A stretch of DNA of 64,000 bases from Thiomicrorhabdus sp963677355 (GCA_963677355.2 CAXXXQ010000001.1:434001-498000), one strand, 5' to 3'; positions 17,655 through 26,845 are shown, counted from the first letter of the stretch. Notes: generated by a model from the letters alone, not told the origin. Program-made: numbers and translations.

Positions 17655-17682
17655 GAAAAAACCGCTTTGTAGCGGTTTTTTT
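17655..17682 (+). terminator. Rho-independent terminator of metH
   Basis: An AACCGCT / AGCGGTT stem with a TTGT loop and a run of seven T, 24 bp after the metH stop. Confidence 0.9.
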
Positions 17683-17815
17683 ACCATCCAACTCTTTCAA
17701 AGCAAGCCATTATTTTACTTACTTCAATAAGTTTTCATGTTTAACAGCACCATTAAAGCTCATTATTTAAACTAATCTGAAAGGGTTAATTAAATTCTAT
17801 TTTGATACAGTTATC

Positions 17816-18220
17816 TTAATCATTTTTTGGAAGTCCATCATCAATATCCACAATACGCCTGGCATAAAAAAAGTGGCTTTTGGCTTGTAGTTCATTTGGC
17901 AGTTCTCCTAGACATTTTCTAATGAGGTGTTGCGAAACCACTCTCCAGTTCATGGCATTTGTGTTAAAAATTGTGTCACCGCATTTGGAACAAAAGACAC
18001 GTTCCATCTCTAAAGATGGGTGCTTGTAGTTTTTCAGTAAGGCTTGTCCTTTGCTTAAATTAAGTTGTTCATTAGTCCAAGCAGTGACTGAGTGATAAGG
18101 CGTATTGAGCAAATCTCTGCAATCTTCGCAGTGACAATGCCCCCTTACTTTAGGCTTTCCTACCAGTTCAAACTCAACAGAACCGCAACTACATTTCAAA
18201 GAATAGACATTCTTCCTCAT
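17816..18220 (-). CDS. GFA family (CENP-V/GFA domain) protein
   Basis: A 134-residue zinc protein of the glutathione-dependent formaldehyde-activating type. Zinc-binding cysteines are visible in KCSCGSVEF (N-terminus), CHCEDCR (about 31-36) and FCSKCG (about 75-80). Most members lack proven activity with formaldehyde, so the substrate is open. It follows mdaB by 12 bp and the pair faces an HxlR regulator, which suggests a role in response to reactive electrophiles or quinones. Confidence 0.88.
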   Translation of the reverse strand: MRKNVYSLKCSCGSVEFELVGKPKVRGHCHCEDCRDLLNTPYHSVTAWTNEQLNLSKGQALLKNYKHPSLEMERVFCSKCGDTIFNTNAMNWRVVSQHLIRKCLGELPNELQAKSHFFYARRIVDIDDGLPKND

Positions 18221-18232
18221 AAAAACATTTCC

Positions 18233-18817
18233 TTAAAAATTTTGCTTAAGATGCTTCTGAAAGCCTTGAATATCAGCTTGTATATTTGGATTCTTCATCA
18301 CATCATAGCAAGCAAATGTTGGTAATTTAGTGATTCCAAAAAAGCGAAAATTCATATGCATCGGGTACATTAAATCATCTACACTTTTGCCTTCAAATAG
18401 AAATTCATCAGGGTTATTGAAAGCTTCTTCTGGCGCATTAAATGTAAGAGAAAGCATATAATTTTTATTGGTAGCTGTACCTCCTGCCCCATAATTTGCT
18501 GTGGGGTTGTCTGAGGTTCGCCCGTCACCGTTGCACAATGCACCTGACATACCCGCTGTATAAACTTCATCCATATACTTTTTGAAGCTCCAAGGCATTC
18601 CCATCCAATTAACGGGTGCTTGAATCAAAATAGTGTCTGCCCAGACATGTTTTGCAAGCTCTTCCTCAACATCAAATTCTTTAGCACTTGATACTGTTTT
18701 GACATCACAGTCATTTTTCTCGAAAAACTCAACCGCTTCATTAACCAGAGTTTCGTTTAGCTTTCCCTCTGAGAATGGGTAAGGTTGGTGTGCATTAATA
18801 ATCAAAATATTGCTCAT
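18233..18817 (-). CDS. mdaB: NAD(P)H:quinone oxidoreductase MdaB
   Basis: A 194-residue flavodoxin-fold protein that carries out two-electron reduction of quinones using FAD and NADPH. Visible: ILIINAHQP at the N-terminus (flavin phosphate loop), the QAPVNWMGMPWSFKKYMDEV motif (about 66-85) and YGAGG in the flavin-binding loop. Length matches E. coli MdaB. It is transcribed divergently from the HxlR regulator, and the 113 bp between them carries an inverted repeat that is a likely operator. Probably the regulated target of that repressor. Confidence 0.92.
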   Translation of the reverse strand: MSNILIINAHQPYPFSEGKLNETLVNEAVEFFEKNDCDVKTVSSAKEFDVEEELAKHVWADTILIQAPVNWMGMPWSFKKYMDEVYTAGMSGALCNGDGRTSDNPTANYGAGGTATNKNYMLSLTFNAPEEAFNNPDEFLFEGKSVDDLMYPMHMNFRFFGITKLPTFACYDVMKNPNIQADIQGFQKHLKQNF

Positions 18818-18868
18818 AGTAGTCTCTTTCTTAGTGATCCAAATTGTGAAGTCTCATTATGATATTAT

Positions 18869-18903
18869 GGTTACAAAAAACAACCAGTTAACTTTTAGTA
18901 ACC
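18869..18903. promoter_or_regulatory. Candidate HxlR operator / mdaB promoter
   Basis: The dyad GGTTAC - 23 bp - GTAACC lies between mdaB and the HxlR gene, with an extra GTTAAC in its centre. On the minus strand TTAACT and TAATAT are 18 bp apart within it, a plausible mdaB promoter. HxlR-type repressors commonly bind such dyads over the promoter. Binding itself is inferred. Confidence 0.5.
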
Positions 18904-18930
18904 TGCTTTAAATAAGTAATATGAAAGATT

Positions 18931-19287
18931 ATGAAAAGTCAAATCATCCAAGATAAGAGAGGACGAAAGCAGACCCTTTACACCTGCACTGAACCTTGTG
19001 CAATTGAGCGAGGCATGCGTATTTTAGGCAGTAAATGGAAGGCTTCTATTTTGTGGCACCTTAAAGATGAACCCGTTCGTTTTAATGATTTAACCCGTAT
19101 GGTTGGTGGCGCGAGTAAGAAAATGATAGACCAGCGTTTGAAAGAAATGGAAAAAGAAAAATTAATTGTCAGGACTGTGATCTCAGAAAGACCGATTGCT
19201 GTTCACTATCAAGCGACAGAACTTGGACGTAGTGCAGTTAAAATTCTAGAAATGCTAAAAGATTGGACTGAAGAACAAAAGTTATAA
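18931..19287 (+). CDS. HxlR family transcriptional regulator
   Basis: A 118-residue winged-helix protein. The HxlR signature is clear: Cys-containing N-terminus (YTCTEPCAIERGMRILGSKW), WHLKDEPVRFNDL, the recognition helix VGGASKKMIDQRLKEMEKE and the wing VRTVISERPIAVHYQAT. Two cysteines near residues 17 and 22 could sense oxidants or electrophiles, as known for YodB/HypR-type members. It is divergent from mdaB - GFA, which it probably controls. Confidence 0.92.
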   Translation: MKSQIIQDKRGRKQTLYTCTEPCAIERGMRILGSKWKASILWHLKDEPVRFNDLTRMVGGASKKMIDQRLKEMEKEKLIVRTVISERPIAVHYQATELGRSAVKILEMLKDWTEEQKL

Positions 19288-19367
19288 AATGATTGAGTTC
19301 AGAATAAGAAAAAGAAACAAAGAAAAAAGGAAAAAAGGGGACGCAACCCTTTAATTGAACCACTCAA

Positions 19368-19867
19368 GTTGAGAAGCCTTGTGCACTGTTCACTCTGCCT
19401 TATATTTAACTAATAGGCTTCACCTTACCTTTTGTTGTTCGACAAAAGGTAAGCGAAAAACGAACCCCGCTGACGCCCTCTATTTCACTAAGCTTGTTGG
19501 CTAAGATTTCAAAACTCGCTTCGCTCAAGCAATGAAATCTTTTAACGCCACCTACGCTAAGTTCAATGACGATTGCTTACAGAGGAGAAATTGGCGTCAA
19601 CCGCTATTTTCTTATTTGCTCAATGCATCCGCAAACGACCTTCTCCCCTTGAAAGAAATTGTGCAAAGGTCTTAACGTAGTGAACGATTAAAAATTTGTG
19701 CTGTTTGAGCGCAGCGAGTTCACAAATTTCAGTGAACAAGTTTAGAACTTGCCAATTTATTGAGCGGGGTGCCCTTTTGTGGTTACTATTTTGGGCAAGC
19801 AAAATAGTAACGGGAAGCCCTGAATAATAAACAAGGCAAAGTAGAAATATCTAAAGGGCTTCTCAAC
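19368..19867. repeat. Hairpin-rich 500 bp repeat element
   Basis: This element fills the gene-free gap 19288-19946. Its ends are an 11 bp inverted repeat, GTTGAGAAGCC (19368-19378) and its complement (19857-19867). Inside each end is a perfect 12 bp stem with a 6-base loop (19424-19453 and 19782-19811), then 9 bp stems (AAGATTTCA pair near 19505-19545; AAATTTGTG pair near 19693-19731). TGACGCC near 19470 pairs with GGCGTCA near 19593. The left half aligns loosely with the complement of the right half, including the CCCCGCT motif. No protein is supported. It looks like a non-autonomous palindromic repeat family. Upstream, 19300-19350 is only purine-rich sequence. Confidence 0.65.
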
Positions 19868-19946
19868 TCCAGTTTCCATTTTCTTTCTTTTTCATATCTT
19901 CTCCATTTAGAATTAAATTTTCAGCGCCAAAAAAGTGAAATTTGTA

Positions 19947-20225
19947 ATGACAATAAACTACAGCATACAAACCTTCGATAACCAACAACCTCCACAAATG
20001 CTAAAAACCATCAATATCCGTAATGCAGCAACTTTGCCTTCGCTTAATCATGTTCTTAATATTGATTTAGAAGATTACATCGTTAAGGAAGTCAGGCATC
20101 GAGTCGCTTATAAAACAGAAACTTTTACCAGTGAGAGCGGTATTCAAAGCAGTTATCAGGAAGTAGACGGTATTGTCGTGATTGCCCATAAAAAAGGCGA
20201 TAAAGCGACCTACTCACTGAAATAA
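19947..20225 (+). CDS. Unknown 92-residue protein, copy 1
   Basis: A small protein of unknown family, 77 of 92 residues identical by my count to the gene at 21782-22060 on the other side of dbpA. A middle block of 28 residues (about 34-61, NHVLNID to TETFT) is identical. No signal peptide, membrane segment or cysteine. Predicted as a small beta-rich cytoplasmic protein from the alternating pattern. The ATG at 19947 is chosen over the GTG at 19935 because it matches the start of copy 2. Confidence 0.7.
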   Translation: MTINYSIQTFDNQQPPQMLKTINIRNAATLPSLNHVLNIDLEDYIVKEVRHRVAYKTETFTSESGIQSSYQEVDGIVVIAHKKGDKATYSLK

Positions 20226-20348
20226 TAACTGTTGATGATAAGGGTTAATCAGCACTTAAACTTCATTTCCGCGCCACAAAAACAGGTGGAAATTTATGCT
20301 TTTAGTACAATACCCTGATTACCTTCTAAACTTGCAATAGGCTTGCCC

Positions 20349-21749
20349 GTGACTGACACACCCAACTCCTCTCAGACTTTCTCAGACCTAAATCTTCGCC
20401 CTGAACTTTTGGGTGCTTTACAAGCATTGAAATTCACCGAAATGACGCCGATTCAGGCGCAGAGTGTGCCGTTTATTTTGCAAGGTGAAGACCTGATTGC
20501 TCAGGCCAAAACCGGTTCGGGTAAAACCGCGGCATTTGGTTTAGGTGTTTTACAAACCTTAAAACCTAAATTCTTTGAAACCCAAGCGTTGGTGTTATGC
20601 CCTACCCGCGAACTGGCGGAACAGGTGGCGACGGAGATTCGTAAACTGGCGAGCCAGATTGAGAACGTGAAAATCCTGACGCTGTGCGGTGGTTCACCAT
20701 TTAAACCACAAGCGGCGTCTTTGGAATATGGCGCTCACATTGTGGTGGGTACACCGGGACGAATTGAAGACCATATCAACCGTGGCACTTTGCATCTGGA
20801 TGATTTGGACATTCTGGTGTTGGACGAAGCCGATTGCATGTTGGAAATGGGTTTTCAGGAAGCGGTGGATGCGGTCATTGACAGTACGCCTGATTCACGC
20901 CAAACCTTGTTATTCAGCGCGACCTATCCGGAATCAATCCAAAAATTGTCGGCGCACATCTTGAAAAAACCACAACATGTGAAAGTTGAATCGGTGCATG
21001 ATGACAACGCTATCCGCCAACACTTCTACGCCGTTGAAACCGATGCCGACCGCCAGAAAGCGGTGAAATTGGTGCTGATGGCTCATAAGACGACTTCTGC
21101 GGTGGTGTTTTGCAATACCAAACGAGAAGTGCAGGACTTAACCGATAACCTGGTTGCCGATGGCTTTAGTGCGGTGGCCTTGCATGGCGATTTGGAACAG
21201 TACGAACGTGACCAGACCTTGATTCAATTTGCCAACCAAAGCGCGACCGTATTGGTTGCCACTGATGTGGCGGCACGTGGTTTGGATATCGATTCGGTCG
21301 AAGTGGTGATTAACTATCATTTGGCGCACGATTCAGAAGTGCATATTCACCGGATTGGTCGTACCGGCCGCGCCGGTAAAAGCGGTTTTGCCTGCTCATT
21401 GATCAGTGACAAACAGAGCTACAAAGTCGCTCTGCTGGAAGAAGCCTTAGGCATTGAAATTAAAACCGAAGCCCTGCCGGACGATTCGGTACTGATGCAG
21501 CGCCCGGCCAAAGCACCGATGGTGACTTTGATGATTGATAGCGGCAAGAAAAACAAGATTCGCCCTGGCGATATTTTGGGGGCGCTAACAGGTGAAGGCG
21601 GCATTAGCGGCGATGCGGTGGGTAAAATCAAAGTCACTGCGCAACGCTCTTTTGTCGCGGTCGATAAAAAGCTCAGCCAAAAGGCATTGAACAAACTGAA
21701 TCAAGACAAACTAAAAGGCCGTAAAGTTCGCGCTCGTTTCCTGGGCTAA
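20349..21749 (+). CDS. dbpA: ATP-dependent RNA helicase DbpA
   Basis: A DEAD-box helicase of about 466 residues that acts in large ribosomal subunit assembly, targeted to 23S rRNA helix 92. Motifs in order: Q motif (FTEMTPIQAQS), AKTGSGKT, PTRELAEQ, LDEAD, SAT, ARGLDID and HRIGRTGRAGK. The C-terminal DbpA RNA-binding domain (about 395-466, IRPGDILGALTGEGGISGDAVGKI) gives the specific name. The GTG at 20349 is preferred: AGG at 20338-20340 is spaced correctly for it but too close to the TTG at 20343. It lies between two copies of an unknown gene. Confidence 0.95.
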   Translation: MTDTPNSSQTFSDLNLRPELLGALQALKFTEMTPIQAQSVPFILQGEDLIAQAKTGSGKTAAFGLGVLQTLKPKFFETQALVLCPTRELAEQVATEIRKLASQIENVKILTLCGGSPFKPQAASLEYGAHIVVGTPGRIEDHINRGTLHLDDLDILVLDEADCMLEMGFQEAVDAVIDSTPDSRQTLLFSATYPESIQKLSAHILKKPQHVKVESVHDDNAIRQHFYAVETDADRQKAVKLVLMAHKTTSAVVFCNTKREVQDLTDNLVADGFSAVALHGDLEQYERDQTLIQFANQSATVLVATDVAARGLDIDSVEVVINYHLAHDSEVHIHRIGRTGRAGKSGFACSLISDKQSYKVALLEEALGIEIKTEALPDDSVLMQRPAKAPMVTLMIDSGKKNKIRPGDILGALTGEGGISGDAVGKIKVTAQRSFVAVDKKLSQKALNKLNQDKLKGRKVRARFLG

Positions 21750-21781
21750 TTACGACTTTATTTGCATAACGGGGCAATGAT

Positions 21782-22060
21782 ATGACAATAAATTACCGAA
21801 TCCAGACTTTCGACAACCAAGAGCCGCCGCACATGCTGAAAACGATCAACATTCGCAATGCATCCGCTTTGCCGTCGGTTAACCATGTCCTTAACATTGA
21901 TCTGGAAGACTATATCGTCAAAGAAGTCAGACATCGAGTGGCCTACAAGACAGAAACCTTCACCAATGAGAATGGCATACAAAGTACTTACCAACAGGTT
22001 GACGATATTGTGGTTCTTGCCTGCAAGAAAGATGACAAAACCACTTATTCACTAAAGTAA
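21782..22060 (+). CDS. Unknown 92-residue protein, copy 2
   Basis: Paralogue of the gene at 19947-20225 (77/92 identical residues by eye). Differences are scattered and mostly conservative, and many synonymous changes are present, so both copies appear to be under protein-level selection. This copy has one Cys (VLACKKDD). No known domain is recognised. It starts 32 bp after dbpA and may be co-transcribed with it. The next 240 bp hold nothing I can identify. Confidence 0.72.
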   Translation: MTINYRIQTFDNQEPPHMLKTINIRNASALPSVNHVLNIDLEDYIVKEVRHRVAYKTETFTNENGIQSTYQQVDDIVVLACKKDDKTTYSLK

Positions 22061-22302
22061 GCAATCATGGAGCTTGGCGATAGCGCTAAGAAACCGAGAC
22101 TGCCCATTCCATCAGTTAGCAACGATAGTAAAATGCTTGTATTTCGCTTCACGTGAAAACAAATCAAGCGACAGCTTTTAATTTTCGCGTAGCGCCAACC
22201 CGCATTCTTTTCCAAACACGCCCAATAAAAGCATTCAAAAGCTTTATCAGCTGAGATAACATACGCTTCACAGTAACAATCACGTAATTTAGTATCGGAA
22301 AA

Positions 22303-22893
22303 ATGGACTTTCAGGCTTTAATTGCAGAATATGGCTATCTTGCGGTTTTTATCGGCTCCTTTTTAGAGGGCGAAACCGCGTTGATTATTGGTGGATTCCT
22401 AGCCCACAATGGTCACTTGAACCTGTTTTATGTGATGCTCGCGGCAGGCGTCGGTTCTTTTTTAGGCGATCAACTTTATTACTACATCGGACGCTATAAG
22501 GGCATCAGCTATATCGATTCCAAACCTCACTGGCGCAGTCGTGCGGATGTTATTTTCGGTTATCTGAATCGCCACCCGGTGCTATTCATCCTCGGCTTCC
22601 GTTTTATGTACGGCTTAAGAACCGTGACCCCGTTTATTATCGGTGCCAGCGGTTACCCGCCATTACGCTACACCATTCTGAATGTGATCGGGGTAACGAT
22701 CTGGGCGATCGCTATTGGTAGTCTGGGTTATTATCTGGGACAAGTGGCCGAGCAGCTATTGAACGACATTCAAAAATACGAACTATGGATTTTAGGTTTG
22801 ATTATTGTGGTTGCGGTGAGCTACTGGTTTTATCGCAAACAAAAACGTAAAAAAAGCGACGCCTTACTCGATGCAGAACAGAATCAAAAATAA
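22303..22893 (+). CDS. DedA family membrane protein
   Basis: A 196-residue protein of the DedA/SNARE-associated (VTT domain) family. In Gram-negative bacteria members help flip undecaprenyl phosphate or phospholipids. Features: re-entrant segment FIGSFLEGETALIIGG (about 17-32), GVGSFLGDQLYYYIGR (about 50-65), the FRFMYGLRTVTPFIIGASG motif (about 99-117) with essential arginines, and the C-terminal helix before a basic tail (RKQKRKKS). Single gene, normal length. Confidence 0.92.
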   Translation: MDFQALIAEYGYLAVFIGSFLEGETALIIGGFLAHNGHLNLFYVMLAAGVGSFLGDQLYYYIGRYKGISYIDSKPHWRSRADVIFGYLNRHPVLFILGFRFMYGLRTVTPFIIGASGYPPLRYTILNVIGVTIWAIAIGSLGYYLGQVAEQLLNDIQKYELWILGLIIVVAVSYWFYRKQKRKKSDALLDAEQNQK

Positions 22894-23053
22894 CCATCCA
22901 ATTGCAATCTAGGCGCAATGCGGTGCTCACTGACTGCGCCGATAAGCAACGTTGAATGAACCTCTTTTTCTGACTTTAAAATTTCGCTGCTTTCAGGTCA
23001 GACAAACCTTACAATAGCGCACGAGACCGCACTGGTCGTTTTTGGAACTTAAC

Positions 23054-23906
23054 ATGACACCGCTTGCCCCTAGCCTGCTTATCCAAACCGCTCTGTTTAC
23101 TTTATTGTCGATGATCGCGTTTGCCACCAATGCCATCGTTTGTCGCTGGGCGCTGGATGCCGGATTAATCGACCCGGTCAGCTTCACTAATTTACGACTC
23201 GGTTCGGCCGCAGCAATTCTGCTTGTGATGATGCTGTGGATACATCGCAGACAAAAACAGTCCGACTCGCCAACCGAAAAAACAAAATCGGCCAGCCGGG
23301 GCAGTTGGCGGGCGGCAATTTATCTGTTTATCTATGCGATCACTTTTTCTTACGGTTACATAGCCGTTAGTGCGGCCAACGGCTCTTTGATTTTAGCGGT
23401 AGTGGTGCAGTTGACCATGATCGGTTACGCGGTGCTTAAAGGCGAAAAACTGCATCTGGCGGAATGGATCGGCGTGACGCTGGCGTTACTGGGCTTGCTC
23501 TATTTGATGTATCCCAAACTAAGTACGCCCTCCTGGTGGGGGTTGGTGATGGTAATGATCTCCTCCTACGCTTGGGCGCTGTATAGCCTTCACGGAAGAA
23601 AATCGGGCGACCCGCTGAAACGATACCGCCTATAACTTTTATCGCACCCTGCCGCTAGTGGCGGTGACCTCCGGGCTGAGTTATATTCTCTGGTACAAAG
23701 CGTTGACTAACCTCTCTTCCAGTATGGCTTCCGCATCGCAGTTACTGGTGCCGCTGTTTGCCGCATTCGGGGCAAACTGGTTGTTGGCCGAGCCGATTAC
23801 TTTGCGCTTTATTCTGGCGGCACTCTTGATGCTCGGCGGCATCGGCCTGGTCATCATCGGCCGTAATCAATATCGCAAAGCGGCCTTGAAAAAATCCGCT
23901 ACATAA
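23054..23906 (+). pseudogene. EamA/DMT family transporter, frameshifted
   Basis: The reading frame from ATG 23054 gives the first EamA repeat and the start of the second, then runs to a stop at 23633-23635. The protein continues in another frame from TAYNFYRTLP near 23624 to 23906, so one base is gained in the AAA at about 23618-23620. In addition, RTLPLVAVTSGLSYILWY joins two conserved motifs that are normally separated by about 30 residues, so a stretch also seems lost. Both changes together argue for a dead gene and not a sequencing error. Intact members export amino acids or metabolites. Confidence 0.75.
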
Positions 23907-23996
23907 TCATTCCGCCGCAAACCGGTACACTTGAAGCGAATAAGACTCGACTGGCTTAACTTTTTGAACCGAAAGACGTTTGCTAACAGAAAGCAA

Positions 23997-24899
23997 TCAT
24001 ACAATCTGACTGTAATGATCTTGATATTGCTTTATGTCTTCTCTCGGGTTTTGACCGAAATAGCTGGAATAATCACGGCTGAATTGTGAAGTACTTTGAT
24101 AACCGACCTTAAACGACGCCGTTGTGATATTCATTTTATTGAGCAACATATACTTTCTAGCATTTTGTAAACGTAGAATCTTGATGTATTTCAAGGGGCT
24201 GACTTGGGTCATGTTTTTAAAATGTTTATGAAAAGTCGAAACCCCCATATTGGCGCGCCTAGCCAGTTCATCAACGTTTAAATTTTCCGACAAATGCTCA
24301 TTGATATAGTTGATAGTTCTGGAGATTTGAAATGCTTGTCCATCGGTATAAGCATATTGCAGCAAGGCACTATTTGCATCAGTACTCAATAGGCGATACA
24401 GTATTTCGTCCAAATATAAGCTCTCCAATGCAGGAATATGTTCAACGCTTTGCTGGAGTTTTGTCAACCTAACTACGGCATCCAAAAGTTCTTCCGTTAT
24501 CTGTCTGGAATCCATTGCCATATCCGTTCCGTTTTTACGGTCGATATGCAACGCGTATTGTTTAACGGCTTCCAATATTTTTGAAACCGGAAAAACGATT
24601 TGCAACGACAGAAAAGGCTCCTCAATACTCGCTTTAGTTATTTGACCGGTCACCGGTAGAAAAGAGGTAGAAAGCAGATATTTTTCCGGGCTGTAATCAA
24701 AAGAATATTGTTCAAGATGAACGATTTTCTCCCCTTGGATAATCACGAATAATGAAGGTTCATAAACCGTATGCAGGGGACGAGTCATCGTTGACGACTT
24801 GAACACCTTAACGGAAGGCACCGTCAATTGATTCAGGCCTTCACTTAAAGTATTCGTCGTCGCGAGCTTTTTGAGCTCTTCTAGCAATTTTTCAATCAT
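23997..24899 (-). CDS. AraC family regulator with AraC_N domain
   Basis: About 300 residues from ATG 24899 (a longer version would overlap the neighbouring SDR). The N-terminal AraC_N domain (VYEPSLFVIIQGEK, about 55-68) binds an unknown effector. Two helix-turn-helix units lie at the C-terminus (NVDELARRANMGVSTFHKHFK and ITTASFKVGYQSTSQFSRDYSSYFGQNP). It follows the SDR gene by 7 bp on the same strand. AraC_N regulators next to an SDR are common and usually control the oxidoreductase. Confidence 0.92.
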   Translation of the reverse strand: MIEKLLEELKKLATTNTLSEGLNQLTVPSVKVFKSSTMTRPLHTVYEPSLFVIIQGEKIVHLEQYSFDYSPEKYLLSTSFLPVTGQITKASIEEPFLSLQIVFPVSKILEAVKQYALHIDRKNGTDMAMDSRQITEELLDAVVRLTKLQQSVEHIPALESLYLDEILYRLLSTDANSALLQYAYTDGQAFQISRTINYINEHLSENLNVDELARRANMGVSTFHKHFKNMTQVSPLKYIKILRLQNARKYMLLNKMNITTASFKVGYQSTSQFSRDYSSYFGQNPREDIKQYQDHYSQIV

Positions 24900-24906
24900 T
24901 CGAAAA

Positions 24907-25659
24907 TTATAGCTGCATACCACCGGACAATTCTATCCTCTGCCCGTTTAGCCATTTCAGATCATCAGAAACCAAATTCGCTAGAGCAGCACCAATATCA
25001 TCGGGCTTGACGGCTCTGCCCAATGCCGTTTTAGATGCGATCAATGCATTCATGTCCTCATTATCCCGAACCGCACCGCCGCCGAAGTCCGTTTCGATTG
25101 CTCCCGGGGCAATGGTGTTCACGGTAATTTTGCGACTACCGAGCTCCACCGCCAGATATCGAGTCATGACTTCTACCGCGCCTTTCATCATCGCATAAGC
25201 ACCGAATCCGGCAAAAGAAAAGCGCGTTAATCCCGTTGAAATATTGATAACGGAACCCCCGTCTTTCAACATTGGCAACACGTTTTGGGTTAGAAAAAAT
25301 GGCGTCTTGACGTGAATATTCACTAGTTCATCAAACTGGGTTTCGGTGGTTTCCGCTATAGGAGCATAAACCCCGATACCGGCATTATTGATAAGTAAAT
25401 CGAACTGTTCCGTCTGCCATTTCGAATTAATGGTCGTTTTGAGCGTATTCACAAAATCCGCTAACGTTGCCGGTACTGAAGCATCCAACTGTATGGCAAC
25501 CGCTTCTTGACCGAAAGACTCAATTTGTTGGACCGTTTCCTGTGCTTGTGCCGCGGACTTCTTATAAGTCAAAACAAGATGATAGCCTTTTTGGGCCAAA
25601 TGAATAGCCATATTCTTGCCTAAACCTCTACTTCCGCCAGTAACCAGAGCGATTTTCAT
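24907..25659 (-). CDS. SDR family NAD(P)-dependent oxidoreductase
   Basis: A 250-residue classical short-chain dehydrogenase. It has the cofactor motif TGGSRGLG (residues 7-14), NNAGIG (about 91-96), the catalytic Ser in NISTG and Tyr-x3-Lys in YAMMKGAVEV (about 155), then APGAIETDF. The substrate cannot be told. An AGGAGA ribosome-binding site lies before the ATG. It forms a unit with the AraC gene downstream. Confidence 0.93.
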   Translation of the reverse strand: MKIALVTGGSRGLGKNMAIHLAQKGYHLVLTYKKSAAQAQETVQQIESFGQEAVAIQLDASVPATLADFVNTLKTTINSKWQTEQFDLLINNAGIGVYAPIAETTETQFDELVNIHVKTPFFLTQNVLPMLKDGGSVINISTGLTRFSFAGFGAYAMMKGAVEVMTRYLAVELGSRKITVNTIAPGAIETDFGGGAVRDNEDMNALIASKTALGRAVKPDDIGAALANLVSDDLKWLNGQRIELSGGMQL

Positions 25660-25924
25660 AAATAATCTCCTTTAATAAGTATCGGTAATTTTCAACAAAT
25701 ATTAAAAGGAGCCGATTGAAAAAAATATTTAGATTATCTGCAATACTTGCCTGATTCTCTACCGTTTGCAATTAGCTTAAAATGACATTACCCCCAAATC
25801 GATCTTAAAAAACTGCTGGTTGATTCTTAATAACTATGCCCTATTATCATTAAGCAATTTTGATCAAGATAAATAGCTAGCGCTTTTTTAAGATAGATTC
25901 GCTTAGGAGATTAAGGTTATCAAA

Positions 25925-26788
25925 GTGAAAAAATATCAAGATCGCTTTATGGACGTCGCCGCTTATATCGACTCTCACCTCGACTCGGATATTGATGTTG
26001 ATAAACTGTGCCGGCTCAGCAATCTATCAAAGTATCACTTTCACAGACAGTGCTCGGCATTCTTTGGCCTATCAGTCATGTCTCTCGTTAAGGTTTTACG
26101 CCTCAAAAGAGCCGCCTACCAGTTGGCTTACAGGCGCGACCTCAAAATCATTGATATTGCACTGGCAAACGGTTACGAAAGCCACGAAGCTTTTAGTCGT
26201 GCCTTTAAAAAACACTTCAACCAAAGCCCGTCAGCCTTCAGAGAAGCGCCGGATTGGACTCCTTGGCATTCTAAATACGAACCTATCCTAAAGCTGAGGA
26301 CAAAAATCATGACTAAAAACAACTTAACTGTAAGTATCGTTGATTTCCCTGAAACGCTGATTGCAACAATGGAGCATCGAGGAGATCCTAACCGGCTTGG
26401 ACAAACCATCCAAAAGTTCATCGAATGGCGAAAACAGAAACGACTGCCTCCCGGCAAAAGCAAGACGTTTAATTTGCTGTATGACGACCCAAACCATACC
26501 GTAGCGGAAGACTTCCGACTTGATCTGGGCTGTTCCATTGATAAAAGGTTGGCCGAGAATCCCCACGGCATGGTGAACAAGCTCATTCCTGCCGGTAAAT
26601 GCGCCGTTATTCGACATATCGGTAGTGATGACTTCCTAAGTTCCGCTATCGAATACCTGTATTCTGAATGGCTGACAGAATCAGAATTTGAGGTTAGAGA
26701 TTTTCCGCTCTTCTTAGAACGAGTGCAGCTTTACCCTGAAGTTGCTGAAAACCAAGCCGTCACTGACATATATTTACCGATCAAATAA
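25925..26788 (+). CDS. AraC family regulator with GyrI-like domain
   Basis: A 287-residue protein with the DNA-binding part first (two helix-turn-helix units, about 20-110: VDKLCRLSNLSKYHFHRQ and IIDIALANGYESHEAFSRAFKKHF). A GyrI/SbmC-type effector-binding domain follows from about residue 130 to the end. This Rob-like arrangement usually senses amphipathic drugs or peptides. The start is a GTG at 25925 behind TTAAGG. It is divergent from the SDR unit with a 265 bp spacer in which I see no clear operator. Confidence 0.9.
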   Translation: MKKYQDRFMDVAAYIDSHLDSDIDVDKLCRLSNLSKYHFHRQCSAFFGLSVMSLVKVLRLKRAAYQLAYRRDLKIIDIALANGYESHEAFSRAFKKHFNQSPSAFREAPDWTPWHSKYEPILKLRTKIMTKNNLTVSIVDFPETLIATMEHRGDPNRLGQTIQKFIEWRKQKRLPPGKSKTFNLLYDDPNHTVAEDFRLDLGCSIDKRLAENPHGMVNKLIPAGKCAVIRHIGSDDFLSSAIEYLYSEWLTESEFEVRDFPLFLERVQLYPEVAENQAVTDIYLPIK

Positions 26789-26845
26789 AGTACGCAGGCT
26801 ACGCCCTTTAAACACTTATCTCCAACATGCCCTTAAAACCCGACT

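Noticed and set aside
19620..19802. 60-residue minus-strand frame in the hairpin-rich element
   Set aside because: It follows the stems of the repeat, has no ribosome-binding site and no protein-like pattern.
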